Positions 1 through 7,327 of a stretch of DNA of 64,000 nt are shown piece after piece. Both the position numbers and the translations under genes were made by a program. How positions within the stretch are numbered: the stretch's first letter is position 1; each line of letters begins with the position of its first letter. The notes beneath the pieces were generated by a model that saw nothing but the letters and a program-made list of their open reading frames with translations, did not search any database and was not told where the DNA came from. The stretch lies in NCBI RefSeq assembly GCF_001529295.1, contig NZ_LLWK01000033.1:62001-126000 (forward strand). Direction: 5' to 3'. This DNA is from Flavobacterium sp. TAB 87 (GTDB lineage Bacteria; Bacteroidota; Bacteroidia; Flavobacteriales; Flavobacteriaceae).

Positions 1-1
1 G

Positions 2-646
2 GTGTTAGGTGCCGCTGTTGCCTCAAAACAAAGTGCTGCCTTCGGTCTCAAGACCAATTACAAACTCAACAAAAAGTGGGGCGTTAGTGCAGGCTTAAAA
101 ATAAGCGAACTCGGCCAATCATTAGCAAATGTTTCCTATTACAACAAACAAACGAACTTGGCAATGGGCATCATGACAAATGATTTTTTTAAAGTCAATC
201 AAAATGTAGCCTATCTATCTTCTGATAACAACTACGTTTTCGGTACAGACAATTCAAACAATAAAAGTAGCGCAGCCGAAGAATTAGCTTCAACAAGTGC
301 TACAGCAACAATTGATCAAAATTTACAGTATTTAGAAATGCCGTTGGAAATTTCGTACTCGCTTTTCACCACTAAAAAAGCAAATATTCGTTTCAATACA
401 GGCGGTTTTTTGGGTAAATTAATTTCAAACGAAGTCACTTTAGACGGCACCTCAATTGGGGAAAACTTACAAGTAAATGATTTTGTATATGGATCAAAAT
501 TAAGCAGCACCATACAATATGAGGTTCTTAAAAAAACCAACTTGTTTGTTGAACCAGGAATGAATTACTACATTAATCCAATTAAAAATAATAGTTTCAA
601 TCAATTTCAATGGGGATTGAATTTTGGAATAAATGTAAATTTTTAA
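2..646 (+). CDS. Outer-membrane beta-barrel protein, C-terminal part
   Basis: The frame is open to the left edge of the window, so the N-terminus and signal peptide are missing and the first codon shown is not a proven start. The visible 214 residues are rich in alternating polar and aromatic residues (for example GLKTNYKLNKKWGVSAGLK) and end in NFGINVNF. A terminal Phe after alternating hydrophobics is the usual end of an outer-membrane barrel recognised by BamA. The architecture suggests a small barrel of about 8 to 10 strands. No substrate can be named. It ends 73 bases before the next gene, which has its own promoter. Confidence 0.7.
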   Translation: MLGAAVASKQSAAFGLKTNYKLNKKWGVSAGLKISELGQSLANVSYYNKQTNLAMGIMTNDFFKVNQNVAYLSSDNNYVFGTDNSNNKSSAAEELASTSATATIDQNLQYLEMPLEISYSLFTTKKANIRFNTGGFLGKLISNEVTLDGTSIGENLQVNDFVYGSKLSSTIQYEVLKKTNLFVEPGMNYYINPIKNNSFNQFQWGLNFGINVNF

Positions 647-690
647 ACTACTAATAAAGTTTTCTTAACAACTTAAAAGTTCCAAAAGCT

Positions 691-698
691 TATCTTTG
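691..698 (+). promoter_or_regulatory. Bacteroidota -7 box TATCTTTG
   Basis: TATCTTTG matches the TAnnTTTG -7 consensus of the phylum and lies 21 bases before the ATG of the phosphodiesterase gene. No good TTG element was found at the expected distance. Confidence 0.55.
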
Positions 699-719
699 CC
701 GTTCTTCTACAATAGAAAA

Positions 720-1910
720 ATGAAAAATTTATTTTACTTCGTATTCCTACTCTTCGTTGGAACAATAAGTGCTCAGAAAACAGAGAAACCGTATGTTGTT
801 TTAGTTTCTTTAGATGGTTTTCGTTGGGACTATTATAAATATTTTGACACATCAAATTTAGAAAAGATAGCTGCAGAAGGCGTAAAAGCCAAGTCGATGA
901 AACCCTCTTATCCTACCAAAACATTTCCCAATCATTATTCAATTGCCACAGGATTGTACCCTGATCACCACGGTATTGTGAACAATAATTTTTATGATCC
1001 TTTTACCAAACTTCCCTTTGCATTGTCAACTTCGGCTAAAAACAATCCAGACTTTTATGGAGGAAATCCAATTTGGAATGTAGCGGAAGAACAAGGTATA
1101 AAAACAGCGTCTTTTTATTGGCCAGGTTCTGATACTGGAACTAAAAGTCCGAGTATTTATAAGAAATACGATGACAGAGTCCCTTATGAGACCCGCATTG
1201 ATACAGTTATAAAATGGTTACAACTTCCTGAAGCTCAAAGACCACACTTAATTACTCTTTATTTTGACGAACCCGATCACACGGGGCATGTATACGGACC
1301 TTTATCTAAAGAAAATAAAGAAATGGTTGCCAAAATGAACGCTATTGTTGGCGAATTGACTCGAAAACTAGATGCGTTACCAATCGGAAAAGAAATTAAT
1401 CTAATCATCGTTTCAGATCACGGAATGACGGACATTACAGACAATAAGAAGGTAATAATTTCAAATTATTTAAAGGAAAGTTGGGTCGAGTACGCGAAAG
1501 TTATCAATCCGATAATGAGTATTAAGGCTAAAGCAGATTGTAAAGATTCTATTGGAATGGCTTTAAAAAAAGTAAAACACATCCATTTTTGGAAACCAAG
1601 CGAAATTCCGAAACGCTTGCATTTTGGCACTAATCCCAGAACATTAGATTATGTTATAGAAGCTAGAAAAGGATACAGTTTGGCGGCCACAACAGGTCAA
1701 AAGATTAGCGGCGGTACACACGGTTATGACAATAAAAATAAAGACATGCATGCCATTTTTTACGCAAAAGGACCTAATTTTAAAGTGGGTAAAAAAGTTA
1801 AAACATTTCAGAATGTTTCTGTTTATACTTTAATAGCACATATTTTAGATTTAAAGATTGAAATTGTGGATGGAGACTTCAACGAAATAAAATCATTACT
1901 AAAAGATTAA
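720..1910 (+). CDS. Nucleotide pyrophosphatase/phosphodiesterase (alkaline phosphatase superfamily), secreted
   Basis: Start chosen at the ATG at 720, which gives a clean signal peptide (MKNLFYFVFLLFVGTISAQ); an in-frame TTG at 696 would spoil it. The 396-residue product has the two-zinc site of the NPP family: Asp32 in VSLDGFRW, the nucleophile Thr68 in KTFPNHYSIATGLYP, then FDEPDHTGH, SDHGMTD and GGTHGYDN. Family members cleave phosphodiester or pyrophosphate bonds of nucleotides or phospholipid head groups, here probably in the periplasm. The substrate is not predictable from sequence. It stands alone, with no gene partner pointing to a pathway. Confidence 0.85.
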   Translation: MKNLFYFVFLLFVGTISAQKTEKPYVVLVSLDGFRWDYYKYFDTSNLEKIAAEGVKAKSMKPSYPTKTFPNHYSIATGLYPDHHGIVNNNFYDPFTKLPFALSTSAKNNPDFYGGNPIWNVAEEQGIKTASFYWPGSDTGTKSPSIYKKYDDRVPYETRIDTVIKWLQLPEAQRPHLITLYFDEPDHTGHVYGPLSKENKEMVAKMNAIVGELTRKLDALPIGKEINLIIVSDHGMTDITDNKKVIISNYLKESWVEYAKVINPIMSIKAKADCKDSIGMALKKVKHIHFWKPSEIPKRLHFGTNPRTLDYVIEARKGYSLAATTGQKISGGTHGYDNKNKDMHAIFYAKGPNFKVGKKVKTFQNVSVYTLIAHILDLKIEIVDGDFNEIKSLLKD

Positions 1911-1956
1911 GCACCATTATTGTACACTTGATCTAGCAATACCGGATTCCAAAAAC

Positions 1957-1964
1957 TAAATTTG
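1957..1964 (+). promoter_or_regulatory. Bacteroidota -7 box TAAATTTG
   Basis: TAAATTTG lies 17 bases before the pseudouridine synthase ATG. The nearest upstream TTG is too far (26 bases), so only the -7 element is supported. Confidence 0.5.
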
Positions 1965-1980
1965 CCCTCAATTATTTTAT

Positions 1981-2559
1981 ATGTCTATACACCGTCACTT
2001 CGTCCTTTTTAAACCGTATGGCTATCTTAGCCAATTTGTTTATGAATTGAAAAGGACGAAGAAACTGTTGGGCGAACTGCATAATTTTCCAGAGGGAACA
2101 ATGGCAATTGGACGTCTCGACGAGGATTCTGAAGGATTGCTTTTATTGACCACGGACGGAAAAGTAAGCGAGCAAATTCGGAGTAAAAAGGTCGAAAAAG
2201 AATATTATGTGCAAGTTGATGGTATCATCACGCAAGAAGCGATCGAAGAATTGAAAAAAGGAGTTGAAATTGGTTTTAACGGAACCAAATACACCACCAA
2301 ACCTTGTCAATCTTTTTTGATTACCGAAAAACCAGACTTTGGAATTAGAGGTAAAAAAATTAGAGACGAACGCCACGGACCAACTTCGTGGGCATCGATC
2401 ACGGTAACTGAAGGAAAGTTTCGACAAGTCAGAAAAATGACTGCAGCAGTTGGTTTTCCTACTTTGCGTTTGGTGCGCGTTCGTGTGGGAAATGTAAAAC
2501 TTAATACTCTGAACGCGGGAGATGTTTTGGAAGTTACCGATTTTGAAACTTTCGGATAG
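1981..2559 (+). CDS. RsuA/RluE-type rRNA pseudouridine synthase
   Basis: 192 residues. The catalytic motif GRLDEDSEGLLLLT carries the aspartate that attacks the uridine ring, and EGKFRQVRKM is the second family signature. The protein begins directly with the catalytic-domain strand (HFVLFKPYG) and has no N-terminal S4 domain, which fits the short RluE branch that modifies one uridine in 23S rRNA. RluB/RluF/RsuA relatives are longer. The exact target nucleotide is inferred only from length and general similarity. It is followed 40 bases later by trmL, another RNA-modification gene, so the two may be co-transcribed. Confidence 0.85.
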   Translation: MSIHRHFVLFKPYGYLSQFVYELKRTKKLLGELHNFPEGTMAIGRLDEDSEGLLLLTTDGKVSEQIRSKKVEKEYYVQVDGIITQEAIEELKKGVEIGFNGTKYTTKPCQSFLITEKPDFGIRGKKIRDERHGPTSWASITVTEGKFRQVRKMTAAVGFPTLRLVRVRVGNVKLNTLNAGDVLEVTDFETFG

Positions 2560-2599
2560 TATTTAAAGTACTGAATCATTCACTTTACAAATTAAAAAA

Positions 2600-3055
2600 A
2601 TGCTAAATATTGTTCTTATTGAACCCGAAATACCTAACAATACAGGAAATATTGGTCGATTGTGCGTAGGAACTGAAAGCCGTTTGCATTTGATTCATCC
2701 TTTCGGTTTTGTTATCAATGACAAAAACTTAAAGCGTTCTGGCTTGGATTATTGGGTGCATCTTGATGTTAGTGAATACGAAAGCGTAGCAGCGTGGACG
2801 CAACAAATTCCAGATCAAACCAGAGTATTTTTAATGAGTTCGCATGCAGAAACTTCGTATTTAGAAACAAACTTTAAAGATGGCGATTGGTTGGTTTTTG
2901 GAAAAGAAAGTGTCGGATTAAGTGATGCAGTTTTAGCTTTATTTGACAATCATCTTACGATTCCAATGTCTGATAAAATTCGAAGTTTTAATATTGCCAA
3001 TTCGGTTGCTTTTGTAATTGGTGAGGCAAAACGACAAATTGGATTGAACGTTTAA
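2600..3055 (+). CDS. trmL: tRNA (cytidine/uridine-34 2'-O)-methyltransferase TrmL
   Basis: 151-residue SPOUT methyltransferase with the full TrmL pattern: LIEPEIPNNTGNIGR at the N-terminus, SGLDYW, the FGKESVGLSD loop and MSDKIRSFNIANSVAFV at the C-terminus, where the trefoil knot binds S-adenosylmethionine. TrmL methylates the wobble ribose of leucine tRNAs in the cytoplasm. The length is typical of the family. It converges with btuD, and the gap between the two holds a structured repeat element. Confidence 0.92.
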   Translation: MLNIVLIEPEIPNNTGNIGRLCVGTESRLHLIHPFGFVINDKNLKRSGLDYWVHLDVSEYESVAAWTQQIPDQTRVFLMSSHAETSYLETNFKDGDWLVFGKESVGLSDAVLALFDNHLTIPMSDKIRSFNIANSVAFVIGEAKRQIGLNV

Positions 3056-3078
3056 ATGTAATATGAAAACTATTGCCG

Positions 3079-3159
3079 TAGCCCAGATAGAAGCGGTATC
3101 CTTTTGCTGGCTTTTTTAGCCAGGAAAAGATACAAGTGGATAGCTGGATAAGCTTCTGA
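3079..3159 (+). ncRNA. Structured repeat element, copy 1 (Flavo-1-like)
   Basis: An 81-base element starting TAGCCC and ending GCTTCTGA. The centre is a hairpin (GTATC-C-TTTT against AAAA-GATAC with CTGGC/GCCAG at its tip). CCAG at 3083-3086 can pair with CTGG at 3144-3147, and AGC at 3080-3082 with GCT at 3152-3154. Related copies are at 29625 and 51244. From memory the pattern resembles the Flavo-1 RNA motif of Bacteroidota. It lies between two convergent genes, so its strand is assigned only by comparison with the other copies. Confidence 0.55.
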
Positions 3160-3165
3160 AAAAAA

Positions 3166-3942
3166 TTAAGTAATTACAAACTTTCCTTTTTGCGCATCAA
3201 ACGTAATGTGCTCGTCTTTGAATAGCGTTGCGAAATTTCCTTTTGAAATATGGTTGCAAGGTTCGTCTTGAACTACCAATTGGGGCGTCATTATAATCAT
3301 TTCGTCACTCAATTGAATGGCTAAATCTACGTCATGAGTTGAAAATAAAATACTTTTTTGAGTTTCTTTGGTCAACTTTTTAAGGAGTTTAAAAAGTGAT
3401 ACTTTGTGCAACAAATCGAGATGTGTAGTGGGTTCATCTAAAACAATTAGCGGTGTATCTTGCGCTAGTGCTCTCGCTATTAATACTTTTTGCAATTGTC
3501 CATCACTTATTTCGTAATGTTTTTTATGAGACAAATGTGTAATTTGCGTCAACTCCATCGCTAGATTTACTTTCTCAATATCTTCGGGAGTTAAAGTTCC
3601 GATCCAATTGGTGTACGGTTGTCTTCCTAACGCGACCAATTCAAAAATAGACAAGTTGCTTGGCGGTAATTTTTCGGTCAAAACTACACTTAAGTTTTGT
3701 GCCAGTTCTATGTTTTTATATGCTAAAATGTTTTTACCACTTAGTAAAACACTGCCTGATAATGGCTTTTGAATTCCAGTAAGCGTTCGCAATAATGTAG
3801 ATTTTCCGATTCCGTTTGCGCCGATTAAGGAAATCAGCTTACCAGATTGCAGGTTGAGGTTTAAATTTTCAGCAATGATCACAACTGATTTATTGGTTTT
3901 ATATCCAATCGATAAATCTTTTGTTTGTAGAATATTTTTCAT
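3166..3942 (-). CDS. btuD: ABC transporter ATPase, cobalamin uptake (BtuD-like)
   Basis: 258 residues from the ATG at 3942; a TTG at 3966 in the same frame is less likely. Walker A is GANGIGKST, the Q-loop region reads LPPSNLSIFELVALG, the signature is the variant ISDGQ instead of LSGGQ, Walker B is LIVLDEPTTHLD, followed by the switch STHD. The order matches the FecE/BtuD family that powers import of siderophores and vitamin B12. The cobalamin assignment rests on position in the same left-running group as btuF and btuC and on the B12 genes across the divergent region. A predicted nuclease cassette separates it from btuC, so it may need its own promoter. Confidence 0.8.
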   Translation of the reverse strand: MKNILQTKDLSIGYKTNKSVVIIAENLNLNLQSGKLISLIGANGIGKSTLLRTLTGIQKPLSGSVLLSGKNILAYKNIELAQNLSVVLTEKLPPSNLSIFELVALGRQPYTNWIGTLTPEDIEKVNLAMELTQITHLSHKKHYEISDGQLQKVLIARALAQDTPLIVLDEPTTHLDLLHKVSLFKLLKKLTKETQKSILFSTHDVDLAIQLSDEMIIMTPQLVVQDEPCNHISKGNFATLFKDEHITFDAQKGKFVIT

Positions 3943-4041
3943 TTTGCGACGATTTTTTTTGTACAATTTTGAATAACGCTATAACAATGCTAAATGTCGT
4001 TTATTCCCTTATCTTCAATTGCAATTTTCCTCATCTAACCA

Positions 4042-4054
4042 CATAGAAACATAG
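4042..4054. repeat. Left inverted repeat around the GxxExxY gene
   Basis: CATAGAAACATAG, inside TAACCACATAGAAACATAG (4036-4054). Its exact inverse, CTATGTTTCTATG, occurs at 4557-4569 on the other side of the GxxExxY gene. Confidence 0.7.
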
Positions 4055-4143
4055 GATATTTTTTCTTCAAAAAAGGTTACATAGTAATTACTTGTAAATT
4101 ATCACATAGCTTGAAATGGATATTACTTGGGTAGCAATTTAAA

Positions 4144-4533
4144 TTATTCATTGACGAAGGTTTTTTGACCTTCTTTAAAAATATTAAAACAATTAAAATT
4201 TATTATAATTCCTTTTGGCGCTTTTAAAAGTTTCATATAGGTTAAAAGCTGTGCATGATGCAGTCCGCTTATTTCAGCAAATGTTTTTAGTTCGACTACT
4301 AAACAATTCTCAACAAATAAGTCGCATCTTAAATCTGCACTCAATTCCTTATTTTTATATATTATTGGAACTTTCATCTCTGTGAAGAAATTTAATTTTC
4401 TTTGTGTAAGTTCTTCCTTTAAACACTGATGATACACACTTTCAAGTAAACCTTTACCAATGATCTTATGCACCTCTATCGCGGCACCTATGACTTCATA
4501 CGTTAGTTCATCTAAATACTTTTGAGTAATCAT
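4144..4533 (-). CDS. GxxExxY protein, predicted PD-(D/E)XK nuclease fold
   Basis: 129 residues. The family name motif is present as G28-LL-E31-SV-Y34. Further on, Asp71 (RCDLFV), the Glu81-x-Lys83 pair (VVELKT) and Gln95 (HAQLLTYM) are spaced as in PD-(D/E)XK nucleases, the superfamily to which I recall this family being assigned. No cellular role is established that I know of. The gene sits between btuC and btuD, breaking what would otherwise be a btuF-btuC-btuD operon, and is flanked by perfect 13-base inverted repeats. I read it as an inserted cassette with no link to B12; this is inference. Confidence 0.85.
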   Translation of the reverse strand: MITQKYLDELTYEVIGAAIEVHKIIGKGLLESVYHQCLKEELTQRKLNFFTEMKVPIIYKNKELSADLRCDLFVENCLVVELKTFAEISGLHHAQLLTYMKLLKAPKGIIINFNCFNIFKEGQKTFVNE

Positions 4534-4556
4534 CTATCATTTATTTGAAATAAAAA

Positions 4557-4569
4557 CTATGTTTCTATG
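4557..4569. repeat. Right inverted repeat around the GxxExxY gene
   Basis: CTATGTTTCTATG, the exact inverse of the copy at 4042-4054. It lies 24 bases before the start codon of the GxxExxY gene and 10 bases after the btuC stop. Confidence 0.7.
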
Positions 4570-4578
4570 CGTTTAAAT

Positions 4579-5607
4579 TTACCTAAAACTTTTTTTCCGA
4601 ACCATCAACCAGATGACCACCGGTGCCCCTATAATTGAGGTTACGGCGTTTACGGGTAAAGTAACGTCGAAACCAGGCATTTGAGAAAGCACGTCACAAA
4701 GCAACATAATCATTGCGCCAAAAAACAAGGTACTCCAAAATAAAATCGCGTGATTGCTGGTTTGAAATACTAGTTTGGCAATATGCGGAACAGCTAAACC
4801 AATAAAGGCAATTGGGCCAGCAAAAGCGGTTATGCTGCCTGCTAGAATACCGGTAGCAAAAATAATGATCAGACGAATTTTAGCAAAATTAAGACCTAAA
4901 CTTTTGGCATAGTTCTCCCCTAACAAAAGTGCATTTAATGATTTTATACTCGAAAGACTTACCAACAAACCAATAGTGACACAAATAGATAAAATTATGA
5001 TTGAAGTCCAAGAAAGATTTCCAAGGTTTCCCATCGACCAAAAAGTGAATTTTTGCAATTGTTCTGCAGAACTAAAATATGCTAAAACACCGACTATCGC
5101 ACTCGTAAAACTACCAAACATTAATCCCACAATTAAGATGGCCATTGTATCTCGTAAACGCTGCGAAACAACTAATACTAATAACAAAACTAGTGTACTT
5201 CCGAGTGTGGACGCCAATACTATACCGTAAGAGGACAGCAACATTTCGCGCAAAAAAGCTGGCAACAATCCTGCTCCCAAAATCACAAAAGCAACACCTA
5301 AACTCGCACCTGAACTGAGTCCTAAAACATACGGACCTGCGAGTGGATTTCGGAAAAGTGTTTGCATTAACAAACCACTAATTGACAATCCCATTCCAAC
5401 TAAAATTGCGGTAATGGCTTTGGGCAAACGGTAATTGATAATGATATATTCCCAAGTAGATTTGCTGGCTTCTCCGCCTGTCAAGCTCGTAAAAACTTCT
5501 TTGAACGGAATTGTTATTGAACCAAAACTAATGTTGATGATGAATAAAAAAACCAGTCCTATCGCGAGTACAACAAATAAAATGGTATTGCGTTTTTGAT
5601 TGATCAA
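4579..5607 (-). CDS. btuC: ABC transporter permease, cobalamin uptake (BtuC-like, FecCD family)
   Basis: 342 residues with about ten hydrophobic segments and the FecCD signatures GLLMQTLFRNPLAGPYVLG near residue 80 and AFIGLAVPHIAKL near residue 270, the latter being the loop that contacts the ATPase. The frame has no ATG before the first membrane segment; the best start is TTG at 5607, five bases after the btuF stop, which suggests translational coupling. The family moves iron-siderophores, haem or B12 through the inner membrane. Cobalamin is inferred from the neighbourhood. Confidence 0.83.
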   Translation of the reverse strand: MINQKRNTILFVVLAIGLVFLFIINISFGSITIPFKEVFTSLTGGEASKSTWEYIIINYRLPKAITAILVGMGLSISGLLMQTLFRNPLAGPYVLGLSSGASLGVAFVILGAGLLPAFLREMLLSSYGIVLASTLGSTLVLLLVLVVSQRLRDTMAILIVGLMFGSFTSAIVGVLAYFSSAEQLQKFTFWSMGNLGNLSWTSIIILSICVTIGLLVSLSSIKSLNALLLGENYAKSLGLNFAKIRLIIIFATGILAGSITAFAGPIAFIGLAVPHIAKLVFQTSNHAILFWSTLFFGAMIMLLCDVLSQMPGFDVTLPVNAVTSIIGAPVVIWLMVRKKSFR

Positions 5608-5612
5608 CGTAC

Positions 5613-6755
5613 TTAATTTAGTTTTTGAGCAAAAGTAAATTCATAACTCGGCAACAGTTCAGGATGAAATATTTTGATATAATCTTTCAAAACCAAATCG
5701 GGACGACTTGGACCTAATTCATAATAAATCGTTCCGCCTGTTGCGCCAAACTTATTTTCAAAAGTGTAGATGTTTTTACTGGTAAACGCAGCGAATTGAC
5801 TGTAATGTGGGTTGCTTGCCGCTAATTCTGCTAAAGACTTAAAAGAGCCTGTAGAGATCCAAAAGTCAGCCTCTTTGGCTTTGTCCAAAACTTTTTCAAA
5901 TGACAAAGCTAAACTTCCGGTTCCGTCAAGATCAGACCATAAATAATTCGATTTTGCATCACGCATAAATTGCGATACCCAACTTTTTCCGCGTGCAACA
6001 TACCATTGATCTTGGTACATAGAGCCGTATAAAACAGTGGCATTCGCGTCACTCATTTCGACTAATTTTAAGGCTTGATTGTAACTGATAACAATTTTAT
6101 CAAAAATATCTTTGGCTTGCTCTTCTTTTCCAAAAAGTGCTCCATATAATTTGATCCACTCGGCTTTCCCTAGTGGAGATTGCTCCATCCAATCGCCTTG
6201 AATAAGTACTTTTAAACCACTTTTTTGTAAATTGTCCAACATTGGATTGCTGTTATCTACTCCAAAAGTCACAATTAAACTAGGACTTAAATCGATTAGT
6301 TGTTCGATATTTAGTCTTTCGTTTTGTCCGACATTTTTCACACTTCCTTTATCAATTAAAACACGCGTTTTTTCAGAAGAAACATAATCGGTATGTGGAA
6401 AACCAACCAATTTGGTTTCTACTTCTAACATTTCTAAAAAAGGAATATTGGTAGTTGATGTCACTACAATAGACGCTAAAGGAACAGTAATATTTTGATA
6501 CTTTCTTAAACTATCGGGAACACTTTCTGTTTTTTCTACTAGTATATATGTAAACTTTTTATTGGCATCAGGCCAAGGATTGCTTACTTTTACAACCGAA
6601 TACCCGTCGTATTTTTGAATGGATAAACCCGCAGCATATTCAACACTATTTTGTACGATGATCGCTTTTTCGACTTTAACTTCCTCTTTCTTTTTACAGC
6701 TGACAACTGTTAAAAAAGAAACTATAAATAGCAATTTGTATGATACTCCTTTCAT
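5613..6755 (-). CDS. btuF: Periplasmic corrinoid-binding lipoprotein (BtuF-like)
   Basis: 380 residues. A lipoprotein signal (LLFIVSFLTVVSC, Cys20) is followed by KKKEE. The body has the class III substrate-binding layout of BtuF/FhuD: IPFLEMLEVETKLVGFPHTDYV, then INIEQLIDLSPSLIVTFG-like text (LNIEQLIDLSPSLIVTFG) and a second lobe with GSMYQDQWYVARGKSW. It would deliver corrinoids to BtuC. It is the first gene of the left-running group and has a TACCTTTG box 22 bases before its ATG. No cobalamin riboswitch is visible in its leader. An iron-siderophore ligand cannot be excluded from sequence alone. Confidence 0.8.
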   Translation of the reverse strand: MKGVSYKLLFIVSFLTVVSCKKKEEVKVEKAIIVQNSVEYAAGLSIQKYDGYSVVKVSNPWPDANKKFTYILVEKTESVPDSLRKYQNITVPLASIVVTSTTNIPFLEMLEVETKLVGFPHTDYVSSEKTRVLIDKGSVKNVGQNERLNIEQLIDLSPSLIVTFGVDNSNPMLDNLQKSGLKVLIQGDWMEQSPLGKAEWIKLYGALFGKEEQAKDIFDKIVISYNQALKLVEMSDANATVLYGSMYQDQWYVARGKSWVSQFMRDAKSNYLWSDLDGTGSLALSFEKVLDKAKEADFWISTGSFKSLAELAASNPHYSQFAAFTSKNIYTFENKFGATGGTIYYELGPSRPDLVLKDYIKIFHPELLPSYEFTFAQKLN

Positions 6756-6776
6756 AATTTACAATTTGAATAGCGA

Positions 6777-6784
6777 CAAAGGTA
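6777..6784 (-). promoter_or_regulatory. -7 box TACCTTTG for btuF
   Basis: On the minus strand TACCTTTG lies 21 bases upstream of the btuF ATG (6755), matching TAnnTTTG. Confidence 0.55.
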
Positions 6785-6870
6785 GAAGAATTTATAAATT
6801 TCTTGTTTATTATTGCTGGTAAAAAATTGAACAACCATTATCTTTACATTAACTAAACAATTATAAATTG

Positions 6871-6885
6871 TTAATTATTAATTAT
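6871..6885. repeat. Left A/T-rich inverted repeat around the four-helix-bundle gene
   Basis: TTAATTATTAATTAT, whose exact inverse is at 7309-7323. The sequence is low in complexity, so the match is weaker evidence than for the GxxExxY repeats. Confidence 0.45.
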
Positions 6886-6918
6886 CAATTCTTAATTGTC
6901 CACTATAAATTGCGAATT

Positions 6919-7281
6919 ATGAGAGAAAATATCGTGAATACTAAAAGTTTTGAGTTCGCAATTCGAATTGTAAAATTATATCAGTATTTATCTGTCGAAA
7001 AAAGAGAATATATACTTTCCAAACAGCTATTAAGATCGGGCACGAGCGTTGGCGCGATGATTCGAGAATCAGAACATGCCGAAAGCAAATTAGACTTTAT
7101 TCATAAACTTGCGATTGCTCAAAAAGAAGCAAATGAAACTGTATATTGGTTACAACTACTTAAAGCTACTAACTATCTCAATGACAAGGAATACGAAAAT
7201 ATTATAATTGATGCTGTAGAAATCCTGAAATTGATTACCAGTATATTAAAGACAACGAAAGCACAAATTATAAATAAGTAA
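6919..7281 (+). CDS. Four-helix-bundle protein (S23 / 23S rRNA intervening-sequence family)
   Basis: 120 residues from the ATG at 6919; a TTG at 6868 would add an A/T-encoded tail typical of noncoding DNA. The family pattern is complete: FEFAIRIVKLYQYL, LSKQLLRSGTSVGAMIRESEHAES, FIHKLAIAQKEANETVYWLQLL. These proteins form four-helix bundles; relatives are encoded in rRNA intervening sequences and as Avd proteins of diversity-generating retroelements, but no reverse transcriptase or rRNA gene is here. The gene lies in the divergent promoter region between btuF and cobU, bracketed by A/T-rich inverted repeats. Its function is unknown. Confidence 0.85.
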   Translation: MRENIVNTKSFEFAIRIVKLYQYLSVEKREYILSKQLLRSGTSVGAMIRESEHAESKLDFIHKLAIAQKEANETVYWLQLLKATNYLNDKEYENIIIDAVEILKLITSILKTTKAQIINK

Positions 7282-7308
7282 GTAACAAAAATTCATAATT
7301 AAACATTT

Positions 7309-7323
7309 ATAATTAATAATTAA
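7309..7323. repeat. Right A/T-rich inverted repeat around the four-helix-bundle gene
   Basis: ATAATTAATAATTAA, the inverse of 6871-6885. It ends five bases before the cobU start codon, in the place where the cobU leader should be. Confidence 0.45.
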
Positions 7324-7327
7324 TTCC

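Noticed and set aside
3982..4143. Short degenerate copies of the CATAG repeat (TTACATAG at about 4077, ATCACATAG at about 4102) as further cassette ends
   Set aside because: The matches are only 5-6 bases in A/T-rich sequence and can arise by chance.
3166..6755. Iron-siderophore importer
   Set aside because: The ABC family allows it, but the shared locus with cobU, bluB-cobT, cobS, cobC and the cobalamin riboswitch makes corrinoids more likely. Not excluded by sequence.
6868..6918. N-terminal extension of the four-helix-bundle protein
   Set aside because: It starts at a TTG and is encoded by the A/T-only repeat; the family begins at the ATG at 6919.
6919..7281. Accessory variability protein (Avd) of a diversity-generating retroelement
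   Set aside because: No reverse transcriptase, template repeat or variable repeat is present in the window; the gene fits the general S23 family.
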